Shown here piece by piece: positions 35,949 through 48,222 of a stretch of DNA of 64,000 nucleotides; position 1 is the first letter of the stretch, and the number at the start of each line of letters is the position of its first letter. The position numbers and the translations under genes were made by a program. Under the pieces are notes generated by a model. That model ran no database searches. It worked only from the letters and a program-made list of their open reading frames with translations, and was not told the origin of the DNA. Source of the stretch: Tolypeutes matacus (taxonomy: Eukaryota > Chordata > Mammalia > Cingulata > Chlamyphoridae); the NCBI GenBank assembly GCA_026826555.1, contig JAKSZT010054573.1, positions 3,099,998 through 3,163,997 on the forward strand. Direction: 5' to 3'.

Positions 35949-36749
35949 GACATAGTGGTGTTAATGGCAGTGAGCTGATAAGGAATCCACACAGAGGAAC
36001 AAGCTTCACAAAGAACGTTATCCTCAGTCCTGATGGAAGGAGGAGAGTGGAATTTCATTGGCCTTGCGTGGACCTCACCTTCCATGCTACTAATGTCAAA
36101 ATTATGCATAGTCCTCAGACCACCTGCAAACTGGAGGGTGACAGAACTGGGGGAGTGGGAGAAGGAAGCACAGATCTCACAGGAGAAGAATTTAGAGGTC
36201 CTCAAAAGAGGCGAGCTCAAGCTTTTCATGGGAGTGCAAAGTCTGGGCTTTCAAATTTAATGAAACCAGCAGGGAATACTCAGTCAGCCTTGGAAAAGAG
36301 GGATGGACTCCTGGTCCTACTTCCCCAAAGCTGGCTGACCTTTCTAATTTTTCAGCTTTTCTCATTTTCCAAATGGGACTCTGCACGTCTAGTTTACAAA
36401 GCATCTGAGAAGCCTGATGTGGACAGTTTCAAAAGCTTCTGATGTCCACCGAGGGCTCAGGAAAAAGGGGTACCTACTCCTTACTTCCCTTGCTTCGCCC
36501 TGAGGTTCGGTTGGAAGATGCTGAGTTGCTTCCAAAATATTCTCAGAAGTGATGTAAGGTGCTTCTGTAATTGGATTTTGAAAGAAAACCTCTCAGTGAT
36601 TGGACTTGAATCTTTGTACACTTTCTGCAAACATTAGGCTTTTATAGATCCCACCACACTCAAGATGCGACCTCACTCAAGGATGCCATTAGTGAATAAT
36701 TAATGCATGCAAGAGATAGATGCAGTCATTGTTTCGTATTCCCTGAGAT
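35949..36749. other. Unassigned sequence
   Basis: About 800 bp without a recognised repeat. Overlapping plus frames (up to 131 residues at 36047-36442) have no domain. An AT-rich homeobox-like segment 'agtgaataattaatgcatgc' lies at about 36691. Confidence 0.35.
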
Positions 36750-36825
36750 CATGTACTATTCTATGAAAACAGATGGGTGAGCCAAACAGATTTTGTTCCT
36801 GCCTGTGTACAGCTTAAAATATAAC
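36750..36825 (+). repeat. L2/MIR-type fragment
   Basis: 'gtgagccaaacagattttgt' then 'tcctgcctgtgtacagctta' resembles the L2 3' text for 'aacaaaacagacaaggtccctgcc' type segments. Short. Confidence 0.45.
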
Positions 36826-36828
36826 AGC

Positions 36829-37199
36829 ATCTTTTCATGTGGTTATTGTCCATTTGTTCGTCTTCTATGGAGAAATGTCTGCTCAAGTCCTTTGCCCATT
36901 TTTAAATGGAGTAAATTGTCTTTTTGTTGAATTGTAGCAGTTCTTTATATATTCTGAACATGAAGCCCTTATCAGATGCATAGTGAGCAATTATTTCCTC
37001 CCATTCCATAGACTGTCTTGATACTGACCTTTGATTACAAAAGTTTAATTTTGATAAAGTCCTTTTTGTCTACTTTTTCTTTTGTTTTTGTGCTTTTGGT
37101 GTCATATCTAAGAAATCACTGCCAAACCCAAATTTATGAAGGTTCCCCCTATGCTTTCTTCTAGGATACTTGTGGTTTCAGCCCTTATGTTTAGAACTG
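36829..37199 (-). repeat. L1 5' inverted segment
   Basis: Antisense ORF2: 'catcttttcatgtggttatt', 'agtcctttgcccatttttaa', 'ttctttatatattctgaaca' and 'tttcttctaggatacttgtg'. It abuts a sense L1 segment at 37200. The two together look like a single L1 with 5' inversion. Confidence 0.85.
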
Positions 37200-37745
37200 G
37201 GAGTCCCACTTCTTGATTCATACCCAAAATAATTGAAAGCAGAGACATGAATAGCTATATACCAGTGTTTACAGCAGCATTCTTCACAGTAGCGAAACGG
37301 TGGAGGCAACCTGAATGCCCTTTACCTGATGAATGGTCAAATAATCCTTGATGTATGCACACAGTGGAATATTATTCAGCCATAAACGTGAACGAGGTCC
37401 TGATGCATGCTTCAGCATGGATGAAACTTGAAGACTTCTCCTTCAGCGAAGCAATCCAGACGCAGAAAGAATATTGCACGATCTCACTTCTATGAAATAC
37501 CTAGAAGTGGCAAATTTCTTAAAGACAGCAGGGGCTGGGGGTGGGTGAGAAGGGTGAGAGAAAGTTATTGCTTTACATGTGCAGAGTTTCTGAATGAGGT
37601 GATGATAAGTTGGGGGTAATGGATATTGGTGAAGGTCGCACAATATTGTGAAGGTAATTAAAACTACTGACTTGTACAATTGAAAGTGGTTAAAATGGGA
37701 AATTTTGCATGTGTATATATGTTACTAATATTAAGTTAAAAAATA
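37200..37745 (+). repeat. L1 3' segment (ORF2 end and 3'UTR)
   Basis: Sense ORF2 end: 'catacccaaaataattgaaa', 'cagtggaatattattcagcc', 'atgcttcagcatggatgaaa', then 3' UTR 'gtacaattgaaagtggttaa' and an A-rich tail at 37736-37745. It is downstream in L1 coordinates from the inverted part, with roughly 300 bp of L1 missing at the junction (estimate from consensus order). Confidence 0.87.
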
Positions 37746-39084
37746 CTTATGGAATTATGTGAAGTAAAATAGAGAGTGCTCAGAAAAAAATTGGGGGAGC
37801 ACCCTAAGACGTTCATCTGTGACTGTCCATAGAACAATAGAGAAGGCTTTTGGGGAGGATGACACATATCAAAAGTAAAGGATGAGAATAGACTTGGAGG
37901 GGTATTTGATGGGAATGAGCCAGGTGGCAAGCCTGATGTGCTAAAGTCTCAGGTGAGAGGGGCCCTGGCGTCCTCCTGAAGTGGCAGGTAGTTCCAAATG
38001 GCTATTCAGTGGGAAGCAAGGGGTAAAGCAGAGAGAGAAGTGGATGGTTGGGGAGAGGAATATCCTAGGGACAAAAACCAAATTCCATAGCCTTAGGGAA
38101 GGGTAGCAAGCAGATGGAAGAGGGATGAAAGGAAGCACTCTACCTGAATGGATGTAGTAGGTGAAAAAAAGAGAGAACATCTGAAAATGTGTACACTGTG
38201 TTATTACATAGAGAATTACATTGCTTCTGTAGAAAAAATTAACAGGCAAGGAGGGAGTAGGCTTTGATGGTTAAATAACAGGCTGAGATACCAGAATATT
38301 TTGTGGAATTCAAAAATGCACTAGCAAGATTTGCTTTGCCATCTTGTAAAAAGCAAGTGTCAAACTTTGAGAAGTCCACTCAATAATATGGAAGAGAATT
38401 TGAGATGCTGGACATGAAAGCAAAGGAAAAGGGCATGATTAAAAAATAATAATAATGAAATAATTGGTTAAATTTTTGAGGCTAAAATGTCCTGTAGAAC
38501 TTTATTCTAAACTACAAATAGTTGGATCTTAAAGAGAATCAAAGACCCATATAGTGGAGGAGATTTTCAAAGAAATTGTAGAGGAAACTTTCCTAAGCTG
38601 AGAAAATAATTGAGTTTGGTGACTAAACGATCTTGCCAAGAATTACATGAGAAGGGGAAGAATCATATATATTCAGGAAAAATAAGTGACCTAAAAAAAA
38701 TACAAGTACAAATTGTTCGTCCTCAGGATTTCTTTGTTTGTTTTCGTTTTTGTATTTGTTTTTTCACGACAAATGCCATAAAGATGATTTAAAAATAAAT
38801 CCAGAGCCTTTAAGGAAAATGATTGTGGGTTGTCATATGTAGTCATGTTACATTTTATATATGAAGGCAAAGCAAGTCAATAATAGTGAAAAGTGGTTAA
38901 TAATTTAAATATTACTCTTGGTGAATGTTTAAATAATAATCACATTATATGAATCTAATGGATTATTGTATATCAAAAATAATAAGTAAATGTGTATACA
39001 AATTAGGAAAATGTATTAAACTATATTAAATCTTAAAAGCAAAGTAAAATTTGAAGTAACCATGATCACAATACATAAAGATAT
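37746..39084. other. Unassigned sequence
   Basis: About 1.3 kb, purine-rich in its first half. No gene or family recognised. Frames of 60-102 residues on either strand are unsupported. Confidence 0.35.
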
Positions 39085-39250
39085 ACTTGGAAAAATTGTG
39101 GGGTGAAATTCAACAACGTGTCAGTGTGATTGTCTGTGAAGGGATTAGCTCTGAGGCTTTTCTTTCTTCTTAATTATCTGAAATGTAGAGTCTTAAAAAT
39201 ATATTTGGCCTGCATTAATTTTATATAGCGGGACTAAAATGTATTACTCT
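39085..39250 (+). repeat. Possible L1M 3' end
   Basis: 'gtgaagggattagctctgag' followed by a 'cttttctttcttcttaatta' pyrimidine block resembles the sense 3' UTR of old L1M elements. Weak. Confidence 0.3.
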
Positions 39251-39559
39251 GATTTATTTATATTTTCCTCATCTGCAGTTAGATATGTAATATTTAATCA
39301 GCTTGTATTTTTAGTAAATTTTGGAAAGGAGTAACTCAGATGTTTTAGGAATTATGTAGGTAGAACAATTATTCCTATGCCAGGCAAACCTGAAAACCAG
39401 GCATATGAGATAACCAGCAAATGGCAGAAGCAGCAACATTTCAGGAAATGTTCCTTAAGGGAACGCCTGGGTTAATAAAATTAGTGAGCAGCCCATGCAA
39501 ATCCAGAGAGGATGAGGGTCGCTGTCTCACCATGAGCTCTTCATAGGGTTTGCTCAGCG
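39251..39559. other. Unassigned sequence
   Basis: Contains one octamer ATGCAAAT at 39495-39502. No repeat recognised. Confidence 0.35.
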
Positions 39560-39815
39560 TCCGTTTGGCCAGGTGAAGGTGTCCACTTGTTTGGTCAAGC
39601 AAGCGCTGGCCCGCTCGTTACTCTGACGGTATTTTATAGCTGGAGTTACAGCTACATCTCCTGGGGAATTCACCCTCATCAGTTTCTAGCTCGTGGCCTG
39701 CCCTACAAAATTCCGACTTGCCAATCCCCAGTGTCGTGTCAACTAGTTCCTGGAATAAATCTCTTAATATATATCTTTCCCGGTCTGTTTCTCTGTAGAA
39801 CCCTGACTCATAAAC
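39560..39815 (+). mobile_element. LTR-B family fragment
   Basis: Sense-oriented relative of the solo LTR at 19046-19487 (which lies in reverse). Shared blocks include 'ttggccaggtgaaggtgtcc', 'ttggtcaagcaagcgctggc', 'cgtggcctgccctacaaaat' and the 3' end 'ctgtttctctgtagaaccct'. The poly(A) signal AATAAA is at 39754-39759. The 5' half appears deleted. Confidence 0.7.
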
Positions 39816-41872
39816 CATCCAAGCTTTTTCCTGCATCTTGTAAAGAAACACCCAGAGTTAGTCCTGCCTTTGCCAGTGAACGCCCCTGGATGAGTCCCAT
39901 AATCACCCGGTATCTTGGTTTCTTCCTCTGTAAATCCAAGAGCTTGGCCTGCATTTTTACGGCGCTCCTTGGAGGCCTCCCATCCTCTGCCTTTGACTTG
40001 ACGACTTGACTTCGGAAGAGCAGACATACAAGTAACTGAGAAACTTGGTGTGAATGTTTGCTCAGAGTCAGGGTCCCCACTAGCCCGAGAAGCATGGAAG
40101 GGTTTAAGACAGGTTCCAATTCAGAAAAAGACTTGTTCCATGTCTGCTGTCCATTTTGTTATTTTTTTTAAGGCCAAAAAATGCTAGAGAGTTGAGGCCA
40201 TAAACTGCAGAGGGCACATTCCCATTGATGTCAGGAAGTATAAAGATAAATCCTGCAGAATCCTTCCCTTCAGGGAGCTTAAGACCGCTTCCTTTATTTA
40301 AAGAACATAGGGGTGGCTCTCAGGAGGAGAGAAGCACAGGTAAAGAGCTGAGCTCCTTTCCGATCGACAGGAGGAAGTAATCGCTTCTGGCCAGAATTTG
40401 GTTTCCCTGTTCAAGGGTAAGCAGCTTGCACCTCCCAGCACCTGGGACCTTACCGATGCAAACTGATTTCAACCAAGTTGCCTTTAGACAGGAGATGCTT
40501 CCCTGATGACACATCCTTAGAACTTCCAGTTACAGAGGGGCGAGGGACAGCGTTGGGTCGAGTAAAGGAAGACGAGCGACTATGAGGACATGGAAAGATG
40601 CTGGCGCAGAGAAGTGATAGGTGGGCTGATTGGATATGTATATATGTATATTTCTATATGCATTGTGTTGTGTATTAGCTGTCCCCTGGTCCGTAGAGAG
40701 TGGTAGAGTCAAAATGCTCCGTGACAGGGGAACATTTTGTAAAGACTTCTGCTCACTCCTTCTGTTCCGCCTAAGCTGTGTGCAAATTTAGAAAGTACTT
40801 ACTGTATCCCAAGAGAGTCCTAGCTATTTTCACACATATGATTTACATAGATATTATACTTGAAAATAAAGATAAAAAGCAGTATCTGAAGCAAATACTA
40901 GAGAACACAAAGCAACTTTAAGAATAATTTAGGAAATTTTAGCCCCAAATAAGGCAAAGTTTATTTGCTTATTCTGGATGTCTTGGAAAACACAGAGTTG
41001 TGAGTAAGATGATAAAAAGTAAGGAACAGAACTACTTTATATAGGCTATTTATGAAGTAGAAATACTTGTCTCCTCCTTTGCTTCCATTTCATTCTAAAA
41101 AGAATACATCTTCAGACTGCAAATAGCAGAACAAACATTGATAAAATGGTATTGAAGTGCAAGATGGGAGAAAGTAAGTGAGAACGAAGCCAATTTAAAA
41201 GGGAGCAGCTCTACCGGCCAAAACAGATTGCGTCTCACAGTAACTGAAATTGTTACAGACATGGTGAGATGACCCTGGAGCTCTCGCCAAAAGTGGAGGA
41301 AGTGAAAGAAAACTGAAGTTGGTCAATGATTTGTCTTAAAATTAAAAACTGGAAAAATGTCATAAATTATGGCTAGCAAATTTGATATTAAACACTGCCC
41401 GTTGCCCAAATAGTTGTAGCTCATGAGTTTAACCAAAATATGCAATGCAGCACGACCCTTATTATGGAGGACTTAACTACAAGTTTTGTAGAACTTACAT
41501 AAAAATATGAAAAAACTAAACACTAAAATTAAAAATTGGAACCAAATATAAGTAAGGTCAAAATCTGCCCAGCTACAGGGAAAGTCCCATACACTCGTTT
41601 CGATATTTCAGTTCTGTAGGACTTGAGTTTCTTTGACTTTTTACATGGTGTGTGATTAGATGGGTCTGCAGGCTCCTTTTCACCATTAGACTCATCAGCA
41701 CGTTTAAAAGGTGCATCAAGAGTCTCTGTAAAATGATGGGATGATGTAGGATTTCTCCAACTTGTTGGTCCTGAGCATTTTATTTTCATAAACTTTTATT
41801 TCCTGAGCATTTCTCAAGAAAAACTGTTCCATGGGACGTATTTTGGAAAATACTGGTTAGGGAACTTATTTT
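39816..41872. other. Unassigned sequence
   Basis: About 2 kb. A possible MIR-like segment lies near 39880-39960 and an L2-like phrase near 40785-40845, both too eroded to assign. Overlapping frames (140 plus, 103 minus residues) contradict each other and lack domains. Confidence 0.35.
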
Positions 41873-42245
41873 TTTGAAGATTTATTTTATTTATTTATCT
41901 CCCACCCCTCGTTGTTTGCGGTCGTTGTCTGCTCTCTGTGTCCATTTGCTGTGTGCTCTCTGTGTCTGCTCGTCTTCTCTTCAGGAGGCACCGGGAACCG
42001 AACCCAGGACCTCCCATGTGGAAGAGAGGTGCTCAATCACCTGAGCCGCCTCAGCTCCCTGGTTTGTTGTGTCTCTCATTGTCTTTCCTCTTTGTGTCTC
42101 TTTTGTTGTGTCATCTTGTTGCTCAGCTCGCCACACCTGCCCACTGCACCAGCTTGACTTCTCCAGGATGCACCGGGAACTGAACCCAGGACGTCCCATA
42201 CGGTAGGCGGGAGCTCAATCGCTTGAGCCACATCCTCTTCCCTGG
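41873..42245 (-). mobile_element. DAS-SINE, full dimeric copy
   Basis: Textbook arrangement in reverse complement. The tail is at the left (TTTATTTTATTTATTTAT), then the 'ctctctgtgtccatttgctg' module, an inner head (about 41985-42060), a spacer with 'gtgtctcttttgttgtgtca', and an outer head ending 'gagccacatcctcttccc' at about 42242. Both B-box antisenses are present ('gggaaccgaaccc' and 'gggaactgaaccc'). 'tagggaa' flanks it at 41858-41864 and 42247-42253, a likely target duplication. This is the best-preserved reference copy in the window. Confidence 0.93.
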
Positions 42246-42984
42246 ATAGGGAATTGAAACTTGCTATTTAAGACTACTTTTCAGGTGGACTGTCGGCCCC
42301 AGTTATATGAGCCATGGATTAGCAGTGTATGTAAGCAAAGGCAAGGTTTTACCATAGATATTACTTCCACCATTATTTTGCTGTACATCATAAATTGTAG
42401 ATGTTTGTGGTCAACCTGGTGTGGCTGGGTATGGGGTGAGTGTTGCAGCTTTAGATACAGCTAAGATGGAAGTTAACAAACAAGAAATTATTCACTTGTG
42501 CTCAGTGAGTAAAGGCTGACAAAACTGAGTTTGTTTACCTTGAGAATAAAAAAAGGTTTAAGGGAATAATTATAATGAACTAGAGTGTTCTTCAGATACA
42601 TAAAACTGTGTGAAAAAAATAAATGGGCTTCACTAGTGATCTCTAAAATGTAGGAGAATGTGCCGTATGTGAGAGTTACAGAAAGTCAATTTTTAGGAAA
42701 AACTGAAAATAAATATATTACTAATTAAAACACTTCAAAGGTAACAAGGGACACCTAAGGAGGTCATAAATACTGAAAGTTTTTAAAATTTTTTGCTTGC
42801 CCATTGGCCAGATGTCTCCTGGAGGGAATTTTCATGGGAAGAGGAGGTTGATTTAAATACACTTATATATATTACATATTATCTTGTATCCCCTCCCACC
42901 AAAATAAGTCATGTTAAGTAGTTCATTGAGTTATATACAACATGAAAAAATTAGACTTTAGCACATAGATATATCACAAATCAA
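42246..42984. other. Unassigned sequence
   Basis: AT-rich. Nothing assigned. Confidence 0.35.
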
Positions 42985-43250
42985 GGTTATCTTTATTTTT
43001 GAATATTTAGCCTGTTTTATAACATCCATGCACCCATTAAAAATCATGTTTGAGGAGAAAATTTCTTGACATGGGAAAAAACAGTAATATAATTTTTTTG
43101 AGAAAGCAAGATATAACAAAATGTGGAAGAAAGAGACAGAAAAGGATGAGAGAGAGAATTGTATAGTTTTAAAAAGTTGGTGAAAAGTCTGGGATTTTAA
43201 CCATAAGTAGGTTCAGGTCAGGTTTCCTGGGAGAATTTTATTTATATGTT
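42985..43250 (+). repeat. L1M 3' end fragment
   Basis: 'cacccattaaaaatcatgtt', then 'gaaaatttcttgacatggga' and 'aaagagacagaaaaggatga' resembles sense L1M ORF2 end and 3' UTR. Confidence 0.6.
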
Positions 43251-43428
43251 TTTGTGTATTTGAAAAATAGAATCAATTAATATATAATGTTTTGTAACAA
43301 GAATTATTAAGGAAAAGAAAAAGTAGATGAAATATTTTTGTGACAAGAGTAAATAAATGTTAATATATATGTATATAAATCAGAAGTAAGTTTGAAAGCT
43401 CTAAAGGTCTGTAAATTTGGTAAATCAC
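43251..43428. other. Unassigned AT-rich sequence
   Basis: Nothing recognised. Confidence 0.3.
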
Positions 43429-44010
43429 TGTGGTAGGCAGAATTATAGGAGAGTCCCTGAGATAGCCTGTCCCTCACTGGCATTTATAATTCCCAGGATT
43501 GTAAATATGGTAGATTTTACTCCCAGATTAGGTTATAATCATTGGCACAGTTGACTTTAGATAAGGAGATTATCCAGGGGGTTAGGCCTCACCTAATCTC
43601 ATGAGCTCTTCAAAAGTGGAGAGTTCCCAGCTATCAGAAGAGGAAGTCAGAGAGTCAAAACAGAATGAATTTTTGCATCATTGCTGGCTTGAAATGGAGG
43701 GAAATGCCTAACAAGGAATGTTTGTGGTCTCTAGGATCTCAGATCTGTCCCCCAGAAAGAAAAGGGAGACCCTAGTTCTACAAGCATAAGGAACTGAATC
43801 CTGCCAACAACACAAACAAGCTTAGAAGCAACTTCTTGCCTCTAAGAGCTTCCAGATAAGAACTCAACCATATTAGCATTTTTTATTTCAACATTGAGGA
43901 GAAAACCCAGCCACGCCAAGATGGGCCTGTGACCTACAGAACTGTGAGCTAACAAATGCATTGTTCTAAGCTTGTAGTGATTTGTTACGCAGCAATAGCA
44001 AACTAATACA
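43429..44010 (+). mobile_element. MLT1-like (ERVL-MaLR) LTR, near full length
   Basis: 582 bp from 'tgtggtaggcagaattatag' to 'agcaaactaataca'. Internal blocks 'gagattatccaggggg', 'ggaactgaatcctgccaaca' and 'tgtgacctacagaactgtga' are in consensus order. Flanks 'atcac' and 'atcca' share only their first three bases, so the duplication is decayed. No internal genes. Confidence 0.85.
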
Positions 44011-45479
44011 ATCCATCTTTGATTCTGAACTTTCTAAAAATCTATGTAACGAAGAGAATATAATCAGGCAAAAGAGGGACCCATGAGCAGCTTCTTACTT
44101 GGTTTAAGATATTACCACTTCCCCAGACAGAACACCCATAAAGGGGGACTTGAGGTAGACAAATGCTTCCTGGAGGACAATGCGTATCATCTTCAATCAC
44201 ATCCTGACAGAGAACATGAAGAGGAAGTGAACGATGTAGTCCAAAAGCAAATCCTCGGAGACCTCTAGTCTGCTTCCTGGGTGCTTATTTTGGCTGGTTT
44301 CCCTGGAAGAGAGCGTTTCCCACCACTTTGTTCTGTGAAGCCTCAAGATGGGACTCTCAGTGTAAGAGTGTCATGTGCCCCAACGTGACCAGCTTGGTGG
44401 GGTCTTTCCAGAACTTTCCAGAAGCCTCTATCAAGGTCTATAAAGGAGTTTCTCAGCTTCCCATCTTTCTATCTTCTCTCTTCCAAATTCCCTATACATC
44501 TACATCTGCCTGATAATGCAACGATAGGGCAAAACCAAGGTAATGACTTTAAGCAACACTGAGGTAATTATTACAGGCTCAAATCGTCCATGAAGGAAAT
44601 GTAAATTAATAACCTAAGCAAAAAGTAGAGGAAATAAGCCAAATTGAATGGGATTGCATTTCCCAAGTAGGGGACACAATCTAAGAACTTGAGATGAAAC
44701 CCTGAGTAGACATATACTGTAGAGTAGAAAACTGGAGACCATAGCCCAAATAATGCTTACCAAACACTAAAGATTTACCCAGAAGTAGTATCTTCATGTT
44801 ATGAAAGTGACATATTTTATCTTGAATTAAAGTAAACACACAGGCAAATGTGAAATTTTCTTCTGCAAGTGACCTAGATCCATTATAAAATGTTTTCTTT
44901 AATACAAAGTGCAAGGTTCTGTAATCTTAAAAAGCAGCAGGATGAGACGGTATCTCGAGTTCTAATATCTTGTCTACCACTTAGAGAAGTGCAACCTTGA
45001 AGGAGCTTAATAAGCATTCTGAGTCCAATTTTCTCTGCAACTGTAACTGAAGAATAATACAGGTTTTGGTACTGCTAACCTGCCCACTTGCAAAAGAGGA
45101 TTTAGGGTGAGTTATACAAATAAACCCAAAGTAAAAACTGGCTATAATTAATAAATCAAATTGCAACCATTTCATGCACTTCCTATCGTGGTGGTATTAA
45201 TTGTGTAATATAATCTTGTCGAAAGTGTCTGCAAAACTGTAAAGTACAATACAAATGTAGATGTTATCATCACTTCATTCCATTTATTTCTATTTAATAG
45301 TTTTATTCCTTAGAGTACAACTGACTTTATTATTTTGTCCTGAATGAATACTGTGAGCATATTCAATTGCTATAAATGCCTGCCCCAATCCACCGACAAT
45401 TATTAATATTTTTGAATGGTCTCTCTGTGGAGGCTAATAGTAATAATAAAAGTGCTCTGCCAAAGAAAGGAGGTGCATG
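44011..45479. other. Unassigned sequence
   Basis: About 1.5 kb without a recognised repeat. Short frames lack support. Confidence 0.35.
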
Positions 45480-46340
45480 AATTATGGACCTTCCGATAAT
45501 GAAGGCTTGCTGGTCATTCCTGCTGGTAGCAGTTTTGCCTGGCTGCTGACAGCTGTCCCCAGGGGAGTTTTTCCTACTACTGCTGCCTCTCTTTGCGCTG
45601 CTCCAACCCAATGGAGACGCAGCCCTCTCCCCCTTTACTCTCCACATCTCCTCCATAACAAATCCAGCTGTGCATGTAGCCAAGCATGAGAGTCAAAAGG
45701 TTTAACAATTTTTTTTCTTCCCCTCACATCTGCTTAAATTGTACAAACCTGCCAAAAAGGTTACTCCCACCCTTTACAGGAGAAAATGATGCATAACCTA
45801 CACATATATAACCTGCCTTGAGTCCTCCAAAGAGAGAGAATGGGAGGATCAAACCTTCTCACCTATATCAGAGCGTGGGAGGAAGAGCCAGGCTCCACTC
45901 TAGCAAGCAAGATGCAATCAGCTAAAGTTTTAACCAAATTTCAGGACAGTTTCTCTCCTGGGTGAACTCATTGGGTGTCCTGAGTAACAACCCCATCTGA
46001 GCTATTTCCTTTGTTTGCCTTTGATTAGGCTATTTTACATATCAGTAAATTATGCAAAACTGATGGTAATGCAAATAATCCCTGTCCAAAGCAATGCAAA
46101 TCATGTCCTATAGAATGGAATTGATTTCCTCCATGGGCATTTTGAACCGGTGATGGCCTTTTAATGTGCCAAGGAAGCTAGGCTGCACAACAGAAAACTA
46201 ATTCCATCAGCTTGTCCCTTTTGTATCCATTTTAACCTTCTTTATCGGGCTATAAATGCGCAAACCAACAGTCTATCTTACCAGTCCCTCATTAAGGAGT
46301 TAAAATATTTGGCACAAGTTTATTTTACATCTAAATGACA
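45480..46340. promoter_or_regulatory. Candidate regulatory block with octamer cluster
   Basis: Non-repetitive DNA. Two exact octamers ATGCAAAT lie at 46069-46076 and 46094-46101, and a 7-of-8 match (ATGCAAAA) at 46052-46059. ATGCAAAT is the established binding site of POU-domain (Oct) factors. The following 250 bp carries TAAT-like and 'cattaaggag' steps. The enhancer reading is inference; no promoter elements or exon are seen. Confidence 0.35.
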
Positions 46341-47370
46341 GTTATGATTTTGCCTTTTTCTAAAATAATATGCATATATCCTTAGCATCCCCGACACAAG
46401 AGTTTTTACTTATGAACTCTCACTGGATTCTTACAAGAAAGGCTGAAGGCAGAGCAGGAGCATAGAGATGATGAAAAGATGCTAGAGAAAAAGAACAAAG
46501 CCATGCCGACTTCCACACGTCCTTCTCCCCTAAGAAGCAAAGCCTTAACTCACTGGCCAAAGATGCAGCACGTGATGTTACCCCAGGCACAGACCCTTCA
46601 CAGCTGGGGTAAGTGAAGAAGACAAGCCCTCTTACCCTGGGTGTCTGGTGGCTGGAAACAGTGCTGGCCCCAGAATTCTACACTGGTACCAAGTAGAAAT
46701 CTGCCACCTCAAGAGGGCGGAAGGGGTTGGGACAAAGACTCTCCACCCTAAGACCAACCACTCAGGGTCAGGAAGAGGAAGGAGTCGAGGGGTGCTGAGA
46801 AGGTACCACCCCCAAGACCTAAGCCTGATGCTACACCAGGTAAACAGACCACCCACAGCCCCCACCCGTCCCCACCCTGATCCTAGCACCAAGCTATACA
46901 AGCTATACCAATGTGCCGCTGGGGAAGGGGCCAGAGAACCCTGTGGGTGCAGGAGTTGAGGGGCTCCTAAATGCTGAGGGGAGAGCAGAAGCAATGAGTA
47001 AATCCTTCAGCCCTGAGACCCCACATCGTAAACAACAGCCCATTGCTGGACGAATCTGAAGACTGTGGCGCACTCAACTCTACCAACCCACAACAGTCAA
47101 ACCCCAGCTCAGTTCACCCCCCACATCAGAGGGATTCTACTCTTTATCCTCATCTCTCACAGAGCCACCTTCATTGGCACGTACACCATGCTTTCAAGGA
47201 CACCACAACCCTACTTAATTTAATCTTCTGTGGTAGCCATCTTCAGATTCACGGTTGTTTTGGAACAAGGTGCCCCACATTTTCACATTTTCCCAGCCCT
47301 AAAAATTGTGTACACATTCCTGATCTCTAGTACCCTGCCCCTGAGTTCCAGCAAGTTCCAGCATTCAACC
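46341..47370. other. Unassigned GC-richer sequence
   Basis: 46620-47060 is clearly richer in C and G than its flanks. Mutually antisense frames (120 minus, 103 plus residues) are explained by composition. No splice-site pair or domain convinces me. Confidence 0.35.
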
Positions 47371-47379
47371 AAGAAGACA

Positions 47380-47850
47380 TGAAGTTCTCATTGTGTGGTT
47401 TGAGAAACCCAGAGAATCCTGAGACTTTTTCAAGGGGTCCCAAGAGCCAGAACTATTTTCATAATAATTTTAAGACACTATTGCCCTTTGTCCTCTCCCT
47501 CTCTCATGAGTTTAGAGTAAAATTTCCCAGAGGCTGCATAATGTGTGTTATTATAACAGATTGAAGGCAGAAGCACATATGAGAATCCAGCTGTCGTTGA
47601 TCAAGCTCAGTAAGGAGATTTGCACAAATACAAAATATGCCACCCTTCTCTCTAGATTTTAAAAATGTAGCTATTTTTATTAAAAATAATAACATGTAAA
47701 GGATTTATTTTATGAAATAAAAATAATTATAATAAAAAATGCTTTAAAGATTTCCTGGTTTTAATACCAAGTTTGATAAACATTGGTAAATATAGCCCAC
47801 ATTGAAAAGTTCTTTGAGATCCTCAGTCATTGTTAATAGTGCAAATGGTT
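47380..47850 (+). repeat. hAT-Charlie-like DNA transposon relic
   Basis: 'cattgtgtggtttgagaaac', 'gactttttcaaggggtccc', 'aactattttcataataattt', 'aatttcccagaggctgcata', 'atatgagaatccagctgtcg' and near the end 'gttctttgagatcctcagtc' follow a known mammalian hAT relic in order. Confidence 0.7.
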
Positions 47851-48222
47851 TCCAAGATGGAAAAATTGACAGCTGCCAAATTAGAGCATGCTGCTTCCTC
47901 CCCCCTCCCTAAAATAAAATTTTGAGCATGGTTACAACTCTCCCTAGCTAATCTGAGTTGACTTAAGAATCTATGCATGAACCATGACATGACTTTGAGA
48001 CAGATCCCTGCCCTTCTTCACCATGGATACACCATCATTTCTAAATTTCAGTGACGCAAACGTCATGTTATGGAGGTCTCTGGATATGTAACTGTTTCTC
48101 TCCTGTGTTATTGGAAAAGGGGAGGAAGGGTGAACACTACACCTCAATAGAGCCATTGAGAGGGAACGTGTAAATACCAAGAGAAAGAAGATGGGATTGC
48201 GTGTGCATTTTTCTGTACACAC
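47851..48222. other. Unassigned sequence
   Basis: No feature recognised. Confidence 0.3.

Noticed and set aside
35660..36229. 189-residue minus frame
   Set aside because: It crosses an MLT1-like LTR in antisense and then unique DNA. Overlapping plus frames of similar length show that stops are simply sparse here.
46632..46994. Possible GC-rich exon or CpG-related promoter
   Set aside because: CpG dinucleotides are rare, frames overlap on both strands, and I could not support splice sites or a domain.
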